A model generated the notes under the pieces. The model was not told the DNA's origin, did no database searches, and worked only from the letters and a program-made list of their open reading frames with translations. A stretch of 59,512 bases of DNA from Bacilli bacterium (GTDB taxonomy: Bacteria; Bacillota_I; Bacilli_A; RFN20; CAG-826): the NCBI GenBank assembly GCA_017626815.1, contig JAGAHY010000176.1, positions 1 to 59,512 on the forward strand, given 5' to 3'. Within the stretch, counting starts at the first letter, position 1; each line of letters opens with the position of its first letter. Positions 18,201 to 25,154 of this stretch are shown piece after piece. The position numbers and the translations under genes are program-made.

Positions 18201-20983
18201 AGAAGGTTATCGAAAAGTCCCGAAGCAACCTTGCGCATGATGGAAGAATGACCGACTGAAGTAAAGATTTCATCGACGTGTAACGTGGAGAGCGCACGGA
18301 CGGTGGCATTGGTGTCACCGCCTTGTAAGACATCAATTTTATCGAGCAAGCCCGAATCCACGATGGTCGACATGACTTGGAGAATGTAGTAATTCTCGCC
18401 ACGATTCTCTTCTTTTAAGGTCGCGCCATCCCATTGCGAAGTGAGGACGAGGCCAGAGACATCATCGATTTCGATGGAAAGTCCGTTGGCAACGTCTTCC
18501 GGAAGTCGGTCGAACAAGCTGTTCAAAACACCGACGATATTGGTGTTGCGAACGATATTTTCGCCATCGACGACGGCGGGGTTAAGAATCTTGGAACGGG
18601 TGACGATGTCAAGTAAGTGGGTCAATTGATAGTTGTTCTGCTCGTTCTCGAGGTCCATCAAGGAACGGAGCATGGCCATCGGGTCGACGCTGGCGCCAGT
18701 TTCGCTTTGGCCGAGCATCCCACCGACGATGGGGATGATGTCATTGCAATAGACTCCGAGCTCAAGGACATCGGAAATCTCTTTGCCATATTGGATGGGG
18801 TTGCCTTCCTCGTCTTCATATAGGGCAATCTTAGTAATGCCGAAGGAACCGAGAGCCTTGTCCGGTTCTAACATCGGGGTGACAAAGTGGTCCGCGATTG
18901 TCGGTACGACGGCGTTGAAGAACTTTGACTTATCAATTTCCGTGATGCCGACGCGGAGGGTGCCCGCAATCTCGGGAGAGATGCCAATCATGGTGCCATC
19001 TTCGGCGAAGTCGATGCCTGGATGCTGACGGAAATTCTTGATGAAGTTTTTGCCATAATCGGTTTGCGCCATTTTGCCGGGAACGTCCAAAATGTGGCCG
19101 AATTCACGTTTAAAGTTGGTACGGATATCTTTGGTGCCACTGCCGGAGAATTCTTCGCTAAGGGTGGCGAGTTCATCCGCGACGGAAAGGTCGCGGTCGC
19201 CTTGGATGACTTTCTCGTCGATGACATAGCCGCCGACTTCGAGGGCGACCGGCAACATGTTGGCGAGCAAGTCGGAATCAAGGAGGCAAAGCCCGCTGAC
19301 ATTATTGCCCTTGGCGTCCACGATTGGTTCGCCCGCCTCGTCACGCTGACCAATCAAGATTTCGATTAAGCCATACGGATCTCTGGCCAGGGCATTGAGG
19401 AAAATCGGCTCATAGGTTTCCAAGAGGTTATTCAAAGACGAGGGATTGCTGCTAGTTGGGGCGGAGTCATCGGCAATTTTGTTGACGCCAGTGGCGGCGT
19501 TATAGAAAATGTTGGCTTCTTTCCACCAGTCAATCTCGCGAATCAAGGATTCATCATAGACGCCCTGCTTCTTCGGGAGCAAATCGCAAAGGCCGACGAG
19601 GGCATCGCTTTCTTCGAATAAGGGATTGGCTTCAATTTGGTCGAGAACATAGCCAGAGACAATCTCGTTGACCGCTTCTTTCTTAGCGGGTTCGGCATCG
19701 ATTTCCGCGCGCACAAGGTCCAAAGTCAAAGCGTCATAGTCGCAAAGCGAATCATACATCGGGACAAACGTCTCGCCCTGGAAGATATCCTGGGCGGCAA
19801 GGACATATTCGGATTGCGCGACATCGCGGTAGGCCTTCTTGAGGGCAAGAGGAGAAGCATTTGGCATCAATTCCGCGTTATCTTTCATGATGAAATCGAT
19901 ATTGCGGGCGACATCTAAAGTCAGCGGGACCACGCCGTTAAGGGCGGTGTTAAGGTTTTGCGTATCGGCGAAAGAATAAAGCACTTCGCCGATGGCAATG
20001 GCGGTATTGATGATGCTGCCGGAAAGCGAATTATTCGGATCTTCGGCGTACATCCACTGGACCAACGAGCCTTCCAGTTTGGAGAAAACACGGAACTCGG
20101 TGACGACGTTCGCGTGGATGTCCGCTTGGTTGTAGGTATAGGTGTTATCGGCGAAGAACTCGGCGATTTGGGTATCGATGGTCTCGCCGCCATCACCTTT
20201 GGTCCATTCAAAGAACAATTTGTTGAAAATGGATTTATCGTAGGTGTCGATGATTTTGTTGATCAATTGAACGGTCTCGTCGCCTTCATCGGGCGGAAGA
20301 TCGCCGTTATTATGCATGGTATTGAGCAAACCTGAAAATGGGACAATCGAAAGGGCAAGCAAGCTAAACCAAACAATCGCGTCTTCGAGGCCGGAGATGA
20401 CGCGGGCTTTGGGCTTACGGTGCTCGACGCTGGAGAAGCGTTTGAAGATGAGGTGCCAGAGAATCCAAACCAAAAGGGAGCCAATCGTCTCGGTGAAGAT
20501 GGCCACCAAGAAAACGATGACCAAACGGATGATGGAACCGGCAAGAGCAATGGCGTAGTTGGCAATGGCGTCGGGCGAGGCGCGCACACCGAAAATATCG
20601 TGGAGCACCGCATAGATGCCGTTGCGCAGCGTCTCGAAGGTCGTGCCCACTTGGAACGTCGCGCTTTTGCCATCCATCGTGATGGTATAGGTACTCTGCA
20701 AGAATGCGGTGAGATTAAAATTGCCCAGAATATCGACCCATAAGGGGATACCGAACAAAAGGCCACCAGCAATAAGCCCCAGGAAGATCAAACGGTAGGT
20801 GCCTTGCTTCCAACCGCGGAAGAGGCCGCGGAAGAAGGCTAAAAGCATGCCGCCGAAGAACACCCCAAGAAGCACGTAAAGGCCGATGTCTACGTATTGT
20901 AAAATGTCGTTTTGGTTCAGATTTAAATTGCTCATGTCGAAATTATCTAATAATACGCACGCTTGCGCAAAGGAAATATTCAT
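9260..20983 (-). CDS. Giant membrane-anchored repeat protein with CvpA-like N-terminus (3907 residues)
   Basis: An uninterrupted 11.7-kb gene. Residues 30-57, 62-86, 140-180 and 200-222 are hydrophobic and resemble the CvpA family in layout (VDIGLYVLLG, a Gly/Arg-rich turn FFRGLFRGWKQG, later IIRLVIVFLVAIF and SIVPFSGLL). The remaining ~3680 residues are acidic and presumably outside the cell. About residues 1365-3290 form four tandem units of 470-490 residues; each has FYRCLP and CVPNALY landmarks and is itself two related ~240-residue halves. A beta-rich segment follows (about 3345-3500). There is no LPXTG sorting signal. Function unknown; a stalk, adhesin or envelope-spanning scaffold is conceivable. 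The start at 20983 has only a weak AGGA site; the Met at residue 17 (20935), with TAGATA 8 nt upstream, is an alternative. Upstream of yigZ and pepP. Confidence 0.85.
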   Translation of the reverse strand: MNISFAQACVLLDNFDMSNLNLNQNDILQYVDIGLYVLLGVFFGGMLLAFFRGLFRGWKQGTYRLIFLGLIAGGLLFGIPLWVDILGNFNLTAFLQSTYTITMDGKSATFQVGTTFETLRNGIYAVLHDIFGVRASPDAIANYAIALAGSIIRLVIVFLVAIFTETIGSLLVWILWHLIFKRFSSVEHRKPKARVISGLEDAIVWFSLLALSIVPFSGLLNTMHNNGDLPPDEGDETVQLINKIIDTYDKSIFNKLFFEWTKGDGGETIDTQIAEFFADNTYTYNQADIHANVVTEFRVFSKLEGSLVQWMYAEDPNNSLSGSIINTAIAIGEVLYSFADTQNLNTALNGVVPLTLDVARNIDFIMKDNAELMPNASPLALKKAYRDVAQSEYVLAAQDIFQGETFVPMYDSLCDYDALTLDLVRAEIDAEPAKKEAVNEIVSGYVLDQIEANPLFEESDALVGLCDLLPKKQGVYDESLIREIDWWKEANIFYNAATGVNKIADDSAPTSSNPSSLNNLLETYEPIFLNALARDPYGLIEILIGQRDEAGEPIVDAKGNNVSGLCLLDSDLLANMLPVALEVGGYVIDEKVIQGDRDLSVADELATLSEEFSGSGTKDIRTNFKREFGHILDVPGKMAQTDYGKNFIKNFRQHPGIDFAEDGTMIGISPEIAGTLRVGITEIDKSKFFNAVVPTIADHFVTPMLEPDKALGSFGITKIALYEDEEGNPIQYGKEISDVLELGVYCNDIIPIVGGMLGQSETGASVDPMAMLRSLMDLENEQNNYQLTHLLDIVTRSKILNPAVVDGENIVRNTNIVGVLNSLFDRLPEDVANGLSIEIDDVSGLVLTSQWDGATLKEENRGENYYILQVMSTIVDSGLLDKIDVLQGGDTNATVRALSTLHVDEIFTSVGHSSIMRKVASGLFDNLLLTKVIDPKDELHAEALGVTYKNLLTAEDWANEGLAMQNILDLATKGLDISQLDVTNPSVIKLLKRLSQSGMFWSAFDEDGALRPADEEGKVEKVYVFHKFILDKLLLTLDKQDMLKLFVDYPDLTIELDGVTDTIKNHVKSRENWSGLLDVKKELCTVFSRSIMLLDSPQEWESEFDILGSALNSLSALGGLDQIQNMKAEDLPAISAALDTLSDSVAFGPVLMGNALATALESNAMPEQLRGTELNTGWMFRNGRDYVEALEDQAAQSQIDAIVNARKAEVGALLNLLDLAGEEGALDINLKTLNVDAFLRPVLETCYNSKILNPTAQADMYSIDFPVPDVTGFESIILTIMEKAGVYLDEDGQKVTSRDVPVQGSTLTMTGIVNSVTDWDAESEAICEMIITLQNSSFVDDEGNFDMSPISGDLANYFARSGSRQELRYMLSMLEQSEVFYRCLPPQLSEAINGGLGNLPDNLVKDIKCADFFYTQWNDGSFIDFKPYNQDEVDRLIDILSNLAPLVGADLDNVAVLDIDSLSNALSAMGQSSIFNKNISKSATVFNDGFHDEMTCFQLFVSDMVLVDKLSDYYFLTDSVTHLPVSPKDIANAANYGTAESKAAHEVKNLVPAINAEETNRAAIATAVNTYVAGEWVDCLRQMQSTSFEGFFNGTQEFEDLTEDNLATLLHALNDCTLYRDCVPNGLYDALVNGDALNDLPDNVHLDQADFYFSYYLHDGAGHFSTTRNAQPDFSMPFYRPEIDQIAMLYSLLKEESGLVGDDVKIGNINAFSIRGVLYDLHDSFVFHLADQEEYNADGNPTVFQQFISVFLDKSKVYDKAMDGDKVSGTDLTLDDIVLGIPETGATMNWSTEIEHTYELVVQIQNSPAFLDEQGDFELAIDDFDDFFNGPEGVENKSQLKALLKKVEAAELFYRSLPSQLDDAVSNAVSDEPGIKHNLKMDLECANFLYSRSQRAELGGKYDIDPYTDQECDDLVDLMADMSSMTDFDTSDLSTLDSAKMVSAMERIGRSPIFNTDVTKSVTKFESEHQERMGMTANQALLCDVILVDSLDQYYYLGVNSEKDADLKTHHDIDNADQKVAYNVRNLCKPLTNTYTAADYEHDSFAYLQEWGDCLESLKECTEIDPIFDKFIKGEPGGNMADLQESTLKTLLHSLNDTTFYFDCVPNALYKILVTEDSLGDLTTSGVDLDNADFFHSYHYHNGTGAFSPIYTASPDFEMAYQDGEIDRICELYSTLKDDTTLASDPNFRNLDTAKMDSALRLAHQTYLFHKGNFERLNAEKDLSVFQQIMRAFLDNGGLYGESFEDAPRADSKTYVRETDFCLDDIVLNVPDARWEADGGEIENTIEIIETVRESDGTDHSLLSDDGRISFDKLSDLEAFFADPAAEPFLTDLLQSIEHGEIFYRCLPERLSKSTTDAFDDSTEPLKINLKKDLECADYYYGAFTHDGDLMDGKLDFVPYTDEEIEGMVTIFSSLSSMTDIDFSDISDLDTVKLTNAMELMGQNKIYNSNTVKSVTKFSGDLVKRQGLTSHQAVLCDVLLVDALVEHYYLAVSEKDMAFAGEYSSAKEKIAYNIRLLSKPLTNTYDATQYAADSFGYFEEWKACLDTLKDPAFHDFINGNSTVGDQSQASLTTMLKTLNDTTFYFDCVPNALYNAIVTDGGIGNVDSSDVNMEDAAYFHSYHFYDPATEEFATAYRATPNFSMRYQDEEIDRITALYWKLKDDNSLTDNPKVGTIDADNVNDILTSVHETYLFHKGNYVVRAPLHELTVFEQIVRTFVHKSGVYDADALNLDETIKGTQVKLDDVILLVPELDWEDEIDHITDILEKIQDSPFTTLSGDLDFSPLSDLNAFFAVTGNKAKLNAVLASIEDSEVFYRCLPSRLEKSSLDAFDGSSGIVPAIKKDLQCADYYYTQFVHAVDLAEGKIDFSAYSDDDTEKLVDIFELMASMTDVDLTKINLLDTDKLTSALKLMGQHMIYNSNVAKSSSVFEAATLRQGMTAHQALLCDVFLVDALKPYYFLAESEKDIAFAGEYTNADQKIAYNVSALSLPLSASQNATQYEANTASLFADWKDCLDDLSAGPMDDFVSGAKTADNLESDDLKSLLGSLNKTEVYFDCVPNALYDTIVTKNAMGIPDIDFESTDVYFSYHYYTNASGDAESFDGNYKFSTAFHTEPKFSMPFNNNELEHICDLYGDIKANKDSLNSLSLNSPGLDVFLRDSLTALWDSYMFHEGRVSHRRASSFLVIDDVKDYTAFTDLTVFEQFMYKLYHDTSLMDANYSPLKDFSYGVNHPDDASKYKMHDKILAYTANPSSDWTKQINALTTDGRARTETFEEVDIDADPYIGLINAGNVAGIFDDSSEVGVSFTALNTISPKQIKTLLYAINENSILSDVLPNSVGDLLGTNSAGDGIGLSKFSSVTHGYSIGAGSTSFNIANHPELFYEGNAANGFAGADVLHAGVSGDPAGKYEIHLNDDASTDITDLVTVTYADNTANFYVTGLTQDFTITLNSGLTFTGGVLVDVDGSNFDLDYNAYRNVGVKAIGYLLSSAYRGAVSGGVYFSFAGSSDVTLDSFYNDASSNFKHSTYGMLNLFLSSGFYTEKFTEAGIPTLLSVDSHSAGALALYNALEFTIDTTVDISFEIAPSTFLTLPSSTTISIGKYIGEGTTKFEHLQAIDTMTSGYTIYNYVQEAYWLDHSASQAGTFDVYDDYQHHALSDTEISSVAMTDYYRFALSSYIDWAFATNDSAMDAIEAAFDSLTFTDATFDVPLHQTGEPGSYVDTVKTVSIDGEHTVVAKSIIANLIASAEQNKADFIDLEHETITVQGGGNSKRYTRIGDPALHVSEEAALRTAGLTYADDYAGLTTTLRGSAKNAFKAMRFVNKGSTGIFTPYVLADEDKASLRAAFNGMTQTDKFTNLFYLASIYDRMVPLTASGLYTFVPETDFAFVNASGVIHGSAMPFTYANIASSF
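11100..16890 (-). repeat. Four tandem ~480-codon repeats inside the giant gene
   Basis: Landmarks recur with near-constant spacing. Codons for FYRCLP-type sequence end at 16845, 15427, 13957 and 12544 (steps of 473, 490 and 471 codons). Codons for (D)CVPNALY-type sequence lie near 16125, 14680, 13235 and 11828 (steps of about 482, 481 and 469 codons). A degenerate fifth landmark (SDVLPNSVGDLL) lies near 10990. The copies are clearly similar as protein but have diverged at the DNA level. Confidence 0.85.
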
Positions 20984-21027
20984 ATTCCTGCCAAGGCTAA
21001 CGGGAACGTGATAGACTTTGCGCGTCT

Positions 21028-21933
21028 ATGAAAACCTATTTCCGAAAAACCACTTGTCCCAGCTGTCGGCACGACCACGACCCCATTGAAAACCATTGCC
21101 CCCATTGTGGCTATTCCGATCCAAATCGGCGTGATTTCTACGCCTTTGAGCACCAAATAAAAGACAAAATTCCCATGCAAATCGCCTATTTTTTGATTGG
21201 CTTTGCCGGTTTCCAATTGCTTGGTGTTTTCTTAGCGGTCATCTTCCAAAGTGCCTATATCGCAGGCCACCCAGATGCGACCCTAGCCGACCTTACGGAA
21301 TGGTCGACCAGCCTTGGCCCATCTTTCCTTCTGCAAGCGCTAGCCTACTCCATCCTTTTGTTGGTATTTGCTTTAATCATCGTCTTATCCAAAAGACTAC
21401 CCCGTTTTATCGAAAGCTTCAAAAGTTGGAAACCCTTCGTCTTTGGACTTATTGGCGCGGGCGTGATTCTAGGGATAAATGAACTCTATTCGCTTATGAT
21501 ATCGGGTATCTTCTCTTGGGCGGGCTACGCACCCCCTGAAGTCAACCATAACGAGCAGCTTATCCGCGATTTCTGCGTTGCCTACCCTGCCGCTTCTCTT
21601 TTCGTCTTTGGCGTCATCGGGCCTGTCTGCGAAGAGATCGGCTACCGCGTCGGTCTATTTAGCTTCCTTTGCCGTGCGGGTAAGGTCATCGGCTACGTCG
21701 GCAGCGCGTTGATCTTTGGTTTTATCCACTTCAACTGGAGCGCCTTATTTGACCCCGCGCTACACGCTTCCTTGCCGATGGAGTTCGCCAATATCCCCGG
21801 CTATATCGGTGCGGGTTTAGCCCTGGCCTTCCTTTATGATCGCTTCGGACTAGCCTCAAGTTTGACCGCGCACACGCTAAATAATCTCATCTCGTTAACC
21901 GTCACTATCATTGGAGGAGCGAATCATGCCTGA
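21028..21933 (+). CDS. Zinc-ribbon CPBP-family intramembrane metalloprotease
   Basis: 301 residues. Cys10, Cys13, Cys24 and Cys27 (CPSC and CPHCG) form an N-terminal zinc ribbon. Several transmembrane helices follow, with the CPBP (CAAX protease/Abi) motifs: GPVCEEIGYRVG (Glu202-Glu203 and the Arg), FGFIHFNW (His234) and HTLNN (His282). These residues form the active site in Rce1-like proteases. Bacterial members are linked to bacteriocin immunity or membrane-protein processing; the target here is unknown. It is divergent from the giant gene and its 3' end overlaps the TraX gene by 8 bp. No Shine-Dalgarno is seen; TAGACT lies about 10 nt upstream. Confidence 0.9.
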   Translation: MKTYFRKTTCPSCRHDHDPIENHCPHCGYSDPNRRDFYAFEHQIKDKIPMQIAYFLIGFAGFQLLGVFLAVIFQSAYIAGHPDATLADLTEWSTSLGPSFLLQALAYSILLLVFALIIVLSKRLPRFIESFKSWKPFVFGLIGAGVILGINELYSLMISGIFSWAGYAPPEVNHNEQLIRDFCVAYPAASLFVFGVIGPVCEEIGYRVGLFSFLCRAGKVIGYVGSALIFGFIHFNWSALFDPALHASLPMEFANIPGYIGAGLALAFLYDRFGLASSLTAHTLNNLISLTVTIIGGANHA

Positions 21934-22834
21934 GCAAAAAACGCCGCAAATCCTTTCCGGTTTCGTTATTAAACTCCTCGCTTTTGGATTGATGCTTCTC
22001 GACCATATCGGGTTCTTTCTGATGAATCGGTATTTCGGCGTCAATCCAGGTCTATATCAAATGGCCTATGTCTTTCGCTGCATCGGCAGATGCGCGATGC
22101 CATTGTTTGCGTTACTTTGCGCCGAGGCTATCCATTTCAGCAAAAACGGGTGGAAGTATTTCTTCCGTCTACTGGCCATGCACATTGGCATTTCTTTGGT
22201 CTTGACGATCTATATCTACGCCATCCCGGGCAGCAATCTCACCGCCGACCAGCTCTCGGGCAACGCTTTTGCGGATCTCTCCTTGCTCGCGCTCACGCTT
22301 CTTCTATTCAAAAGCAAGGGCTGGAAGAAAACTCTGGCCATCTTGCCCATTGCCTTGGCCGCGTTAGCCTATGGGGTGCAGGTCTACGAATACGCTAACT
22401 CCGTCACCATCCACTGGTTCCCCAATTATCTCCGCCCCGCTTATAGCCTGCTTGGCTTGCTCATTGGGGTTGGCTTCTTCTACGCCCGTCCCCTTGGGGA
22501 ATTGGTCTCCAAACCCTTCATCAAGAATACTGGCATCACAATGGAAGCCTATAAAGAAAGCAAAGGTTACCAAAAGATCGTGAATATCATCGGGGTCTCG
22601 CTGTTCTTCCTCGTCTTAGTCATTTTCTGGGGTATCAGTTATATCGGCTACACTTACGATTTCCGCCCCTATGATAACTATTTAATGCAAATGCAAAGCT
22701 ATTGCTTGCTCGCGATTATCCCCATCTATTTCTATTCGGGCGCCCGCGGATACGATTCCAAACCTTTCCGTATTTTCTCCTATTTATTCTATCCAGTGCA
22801 TTTGGCTATCCTGTTCCTCATTTTTTCGATATAG
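21926..22834 (+). CDS. TraX-family membrane protein
   Basis: 302 residues with about eight transmembrane segments. LSGFVIKLLAFGLMLLDHIG and FRCIGRCAMPLFALLCAEA are the TraX-family hallmarks. TraX of the F plasmid acetylates pilin; chromosomal relatives are membrane-bound acyltransferase-like proteins of unknown substrate. The ATG at 21926 is chosen because GGAGG lies 9 nt upstream, inside the end of the protease gene; an upstream TTG at 21911 is less likely. It belongs to the protease-TraX-thioredoxin operon. Confidence 0.88.
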   Translation: MPEQKTPQILSGFVIKLLAFGLMLLDHIGFFLMNRYFGVNPGLYQMAYVFRCIGRCAMPLFALLCAEAIHFSKNGWKYFFRLLAMHIGISLVLTIYIYAIPGSNLTADQLSGNAFADLSLLALTLLLFKSKGWKKTLAILPIALAALAYGVQVYEYANSVTIHWFPNYLRPAYSLLGLLIGVGFFYARPLGELVSKPFIKNTGITMEAYKESKGYQKIVNIIGVSLFFLVLVIFWGISYIGYTYDFRPYDNYLMQMQSYCLLAIIPIYFYSGARGYDSKPFRIFSYLFYPVHLAILFLIFSI

Positions 22835-22858
22835 TTTCCTCGTAAGGAGGACAACCCC

Positions 22859-23164
22859 ATGATCACTCACATTCAAAATGTCCAACAATTTGACGAGCTC
22901 TTAGCCAAAGGCGACGTCCTTGTCGACTTCTTTGCCACCTGGTGCGGCCCCTGCAACATGCTCACCCCCGTCGTCGAAAAACTTTCTGAAGAAAACCCCG
23001 ATTTGACCGTCTTGAAAGTAGACGTTGATGAAATTGGCGACCTCGCCGCGCGCTATGGCGTCTCTTCCATCCCCACGCTCCTTTATTGCAAGGATGGCGA
23101 GTTGGTTGACCGTGGCCTTGGCTACATGCCCTTGCCCCGTTTGAAGTCCTTCGTCCGCAGGTAA
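22859..23164 (+). CDS. trxA: Thioredoxin
   Basis: 101 residues, a normal thioredoxin length. The active site FFATWCGPCNM puts the redox Cys at 29 and 32, and the cis-Pro lies in VSSIPTLLY. It reduces protein disulfides in the cytoplasm. AAGGAGG lies 8 nt before the ATG and the gene starts 24 bp after the TraX stop, so it is third in that operon. Confidence 0.95.
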   Translation: MITHIQNVQQFDELLAKGDVLVDFFATWCGPCNMLTPVVEKLSEENPDLTVLKVDVDEIGDLAARYGVSSIPTLLYCKDGELVDRGLGYMPLPRLKSFVRR

Positions 23165-23213
23165 AGATTCGCGTTGATGAATGGCCTCGAATTCCATCGG
23201 GGTCATTTTTTTC

Positions 23214-23241
23214 TAGACTTATCCCACGATTGTGCTATATT
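23214..23241 (+). promoter_or_regulatory. Promoter of the tRNA-Asp/tRNA-Gly pair
   Basis: TAGACT (23214-23219), 16 bp, then TATATT (23236-23241) preceded by TGC, an extended -10. It lies 11 bp before the mature tRNA-Asp 5' end. Confidence 0.55.
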
Positions 23242-23252
23242 TAAGCCCGCTT

Positions 23253-23329
23253 GGACCATTGGTGTAGCGGCCTAACATGCTTCCCTGTCACGGAAGAGAT
23301 CACGAGTTCGAATCTCGTATGGTCCGCCA
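23253..23329 (+). tRNA. tRNA-Asp (anticodon GTC)
   Basis: 77 nt with encoded CCA. The acceptor stem GGACCAT pairs with ATGGTCC, the anticodon loop CTGTCAC carries GTC at 23287-23289, and the T arm contains GTTCGAATC. Confidence 0.97.
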
Positions 23330-23332
23330 AGC

Positions 23333-23406
23333 GCAGGTGTAGTTCAGTGGTAGAACACCAGCCTTCCAAGCTGGTTATGCGGGTCCGATTCCCGTCACCT
23401 GCTCCA
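23333..23406 (+). tRNA. tRNA-Gly (anticodon TCC)
   Basis: 74 nt with encoded CCA, 3 bp after tRNA-Asp. The acceptor GCAGGTG pairs with CACCTGC, the anticodon loop CTTCCAA carries TCC at 23365-23367, and the T arm contains GGTCCGATTCC. Confidence 0.97.
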
Positions 23407-23418
23407 GTTGATGAAACA

Positions 23419-23444
23419 CTCTGCTCATGCAGAGGTTTTCTTTT
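23419..23444 (+). terminator. Terminator after the tRNA pair
   Basis: Stem CTCTGC/GCAGAG with a TCAT loop, followed by a T-rich run, 12 bp after the tRNA-Gly CCA. Confidence 0.75.
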
Positions 23445-23445
23445 A

Positions 23446-23473
23446 TAGACGGGTTTTCGCTATGCCCTAAAAT
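23446..23473 (+). promoter_or_regulatory. Promoter of the alpha/beta hydrolase gene
   Basis: TAGACG (23446-23451), 16 bp, TAAAAT (23468-23473), then 8 nt to the ATG. The -35 resembles that of the tRNA promoter. No Shine-Dalgarno is present. Confidence 0.5.
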
Positions 23474-23481
23474 ATAGAGCT

Positions 23482-24408
23482 ATGGGATTTATTGTTAAAT
23501 TGTATCAGAAAAGCTTCATTCAAAGATTCGACAAAGACGGGGCCATCCCCTATTATTCGGCGGACGATTTCGTGGGGTTATCGTGCGAAGAAAAAACATT
23601 TCAAAACTCGTTAGGCATCGAGATTCACTACTTCTTTTATTCCTACGCCAACGCCAAAACGGATAAGATCGTTCTTCTGTGTCCCGGCATAGGCCCAGGG
23701 CATACGGGTTATTTGACCGAAATTGAATTGCTATGTAAGAACGGATACCGTGTGTTGACCCTGGATTATACGGGCTGCGGCGCTTCCGCGGGCGAGTCGC
23801 TTCTTTCCATCAACGAACCAACTCGCGACATCATCGAATTGCTAAGTCTTCTTAATTTGAAGGAAGAAATCATCCTCGTCGGCCACTCCCTCGGCGCCTA
23901 CACCTCCTTAAATGTGATTCACCTACTGCCATCCATCACCAAGGCGGTCATCATCTCAGGCTTTGTCGGCATCAGCGATGAGTTGCTTGGCTTTTTGAAG
24001 CTGAGATGTTTCGCCAACATCGCCAAACGATACGAGCAAAAGATCAACCCCGAATACGGAAGCATCGATAACTGGAAATATTTGAAAAACACCACGGACA
24101 AGCTTCTTTTCATTCACTCTATCGATGATGCGGTAGTTCATTTCAAGAACAACACAAGGAAGGTCATGAAGCTAAATAATCCAAACCTTTCATTTAAGAT
24201 CGTCGAAGGCAAAAAACATAATCCGAATTACTCGTCGGAAGCCTTGGGGAAAATGAACGCATGGATAGGCCAGTACAATACTTTGATTCGCCAAGGTGAT
24301 TTAAATACCCCTGAGGAACGAAAGCGGTATTTCTCCGATAAGCCCATAGGGGAAATGACCGAACAAGACCCCGAGATTTGGGATCTTATCTTAAACTTCA
24401 TCCGATAA
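23482..24408 (+). CDS. Alpha/beta-fold hydrolase
   Basis: 308 residues. The nucleophile elbow LVGHSLGAYTSL gives the catalytic Ser; HSIDDAVVHF and GKKHNPNYS supply the expected Asp and His positions late in the chain. An early VLLCPGIGPGHTGYL forms the oxyanion region. There is no signal peptide, so it is cytoplasmic. Substrate (ester, lipid or peptide) unknown. It is a single gene bracketed by the tRNA terminator and a 161-bp gap, with a -10 hexamer 8 nt upstream of its ATG. Confidence 0.9.
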   Translation: MGFIVKLYQKSFIQRFDKDGAIPYYSADDFVGLSCEEKTFQNSLGIEIHYFFYSYANAKTDKIVLLCPGIGPGHTGYLTEIELLCKNGYRVLTLDYTGCGASAGESLLSINEPTRDIIELLSLLNLKEEIILVGHSLGAYTSLNVIHLLPSITKAVIISGFVGISDELLGFLKLRCFANIAKRYEQKINPEYGSIDNWKYLKNTTDKLLFIHSIDDAVVHFKNNTRKVMKLNNPNLSFKIVEGKKHNPNYSSEALGKMNAWIGQYNTLIRQGDLNTPEERKRYFSDKPIGEMTEQDPEIWDLILNFIR

Positions 24409-24569
24409 AGATTAGCCTTCATGCGAAAAAATGGCGGCTAAGTCGTTTGAAATTCTAAATAATTTCCCTAAAATCTATCGCAAAACAGCCATTAAATTGC
24501 ATTTTAACGCGCCTTGCTAGCCCTCCTTCTCACGCAATAGTACAATATGCCCCATAGGAGGGAAGTCTC

Positions 24570-25154
24570 ATGAACAAACAAATCTTCCTCGCGACCAACA
24601 ACAAAGGAAAACTCGCCGAATACCGCGAAATTCTTGCCCCGATGGGCTTTGTTATTTATTCACCGAAAGACTTGAATATCGATCTTGATGTCGAAGAGAC
24701 GGGCACGACGTATCGCGAGAATTCTTTTTTGAAAGCGAATGCTTTCCGCAAGATTGTTCCCTTCCCCGTGCTGTCCGATGATTCCGGGCTGGAAATCGAC
24801 GCTTTAAATAACTTCCCCGGTTTGTTTTCTTCGCGCTTCGCCGAAAGCTGCGGAGGCTACCCGCAGGCCTATGAGGAACTCTTCCGCCGTCTGGAAGGAA
24901 AAGACCGCTCCGCCCACTTCCGCTGCTGCATTTGCTACGTGGAATCCCCTGACGCCAAGCCTTTGTATTTTGAAGGAATCTGCCCCGGGCGCATTCTTAA
25001 TGCCCCATCCGGAGACCACGGCTTCGGTTATGATCCTATTTTCCATTGCGACGAAATCGACCAAGACTTTGGCCTGGTCGACGAAGCCACGAAAAACAAA
25101 TATTCGCACCGCGCCAAAGCGTTGCAGAAACTCAAACTCTTCTTTGCTATTTAA
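24570..25154 (+). CDS. rdgB: XTP/dITP diphosphatase (RdgB/HAM1)
   Basis: 194 residues, the usual length. FLATNNKGKLAEYREIL is the substrate-loop signature, LSDDSGLEIDALNNFPGLFSSRFA the catalytic Asp motif, and HGFGYDPIF the C-terminal motif. It hydrolyses non-canonical purine triphosphates (XTP, ITP, dITP) to monophosphates, keeping them out of nucleic acids. AGGAGG lies 10 nt upstream, and a TACAAT at 24541-24546 may be its -10. The 3' end overlaps the convergent YhhN gene by 8 bp. Confidence 0.95.
   Translation: MNKQIFLATNNKGKLAEYREILAPMGFVIYSPKDLNIDLDVEETGTTYRENSFLKANAFRKIVPFPVLSDDSGLEIDALNNFPGLFSSRFAESCGGYPQAYEELFRRLEGKDRSAHFRCCICYVESPDAKPLYFEGICPGRILNAPSGDHGFGYDPIFHCDEIDQDFGLVDEATKNKYSHRAKALQKLKLFFAI

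Noticed and set aside
9308-20743. Many long plus-strand frames opposite the giant gene (for example 13523-14380 and 15047-15889)
   Set aside because: They follow the codon periodicity of the opposite strand, recur at the repeat period, and lack ribosome sites and domains.
24409-24569. Possible riboswitch or small RNA before rdgB
   Set aside because: Only a weak TTAGCC/GGCTAA pairing was found, with no known class signature.
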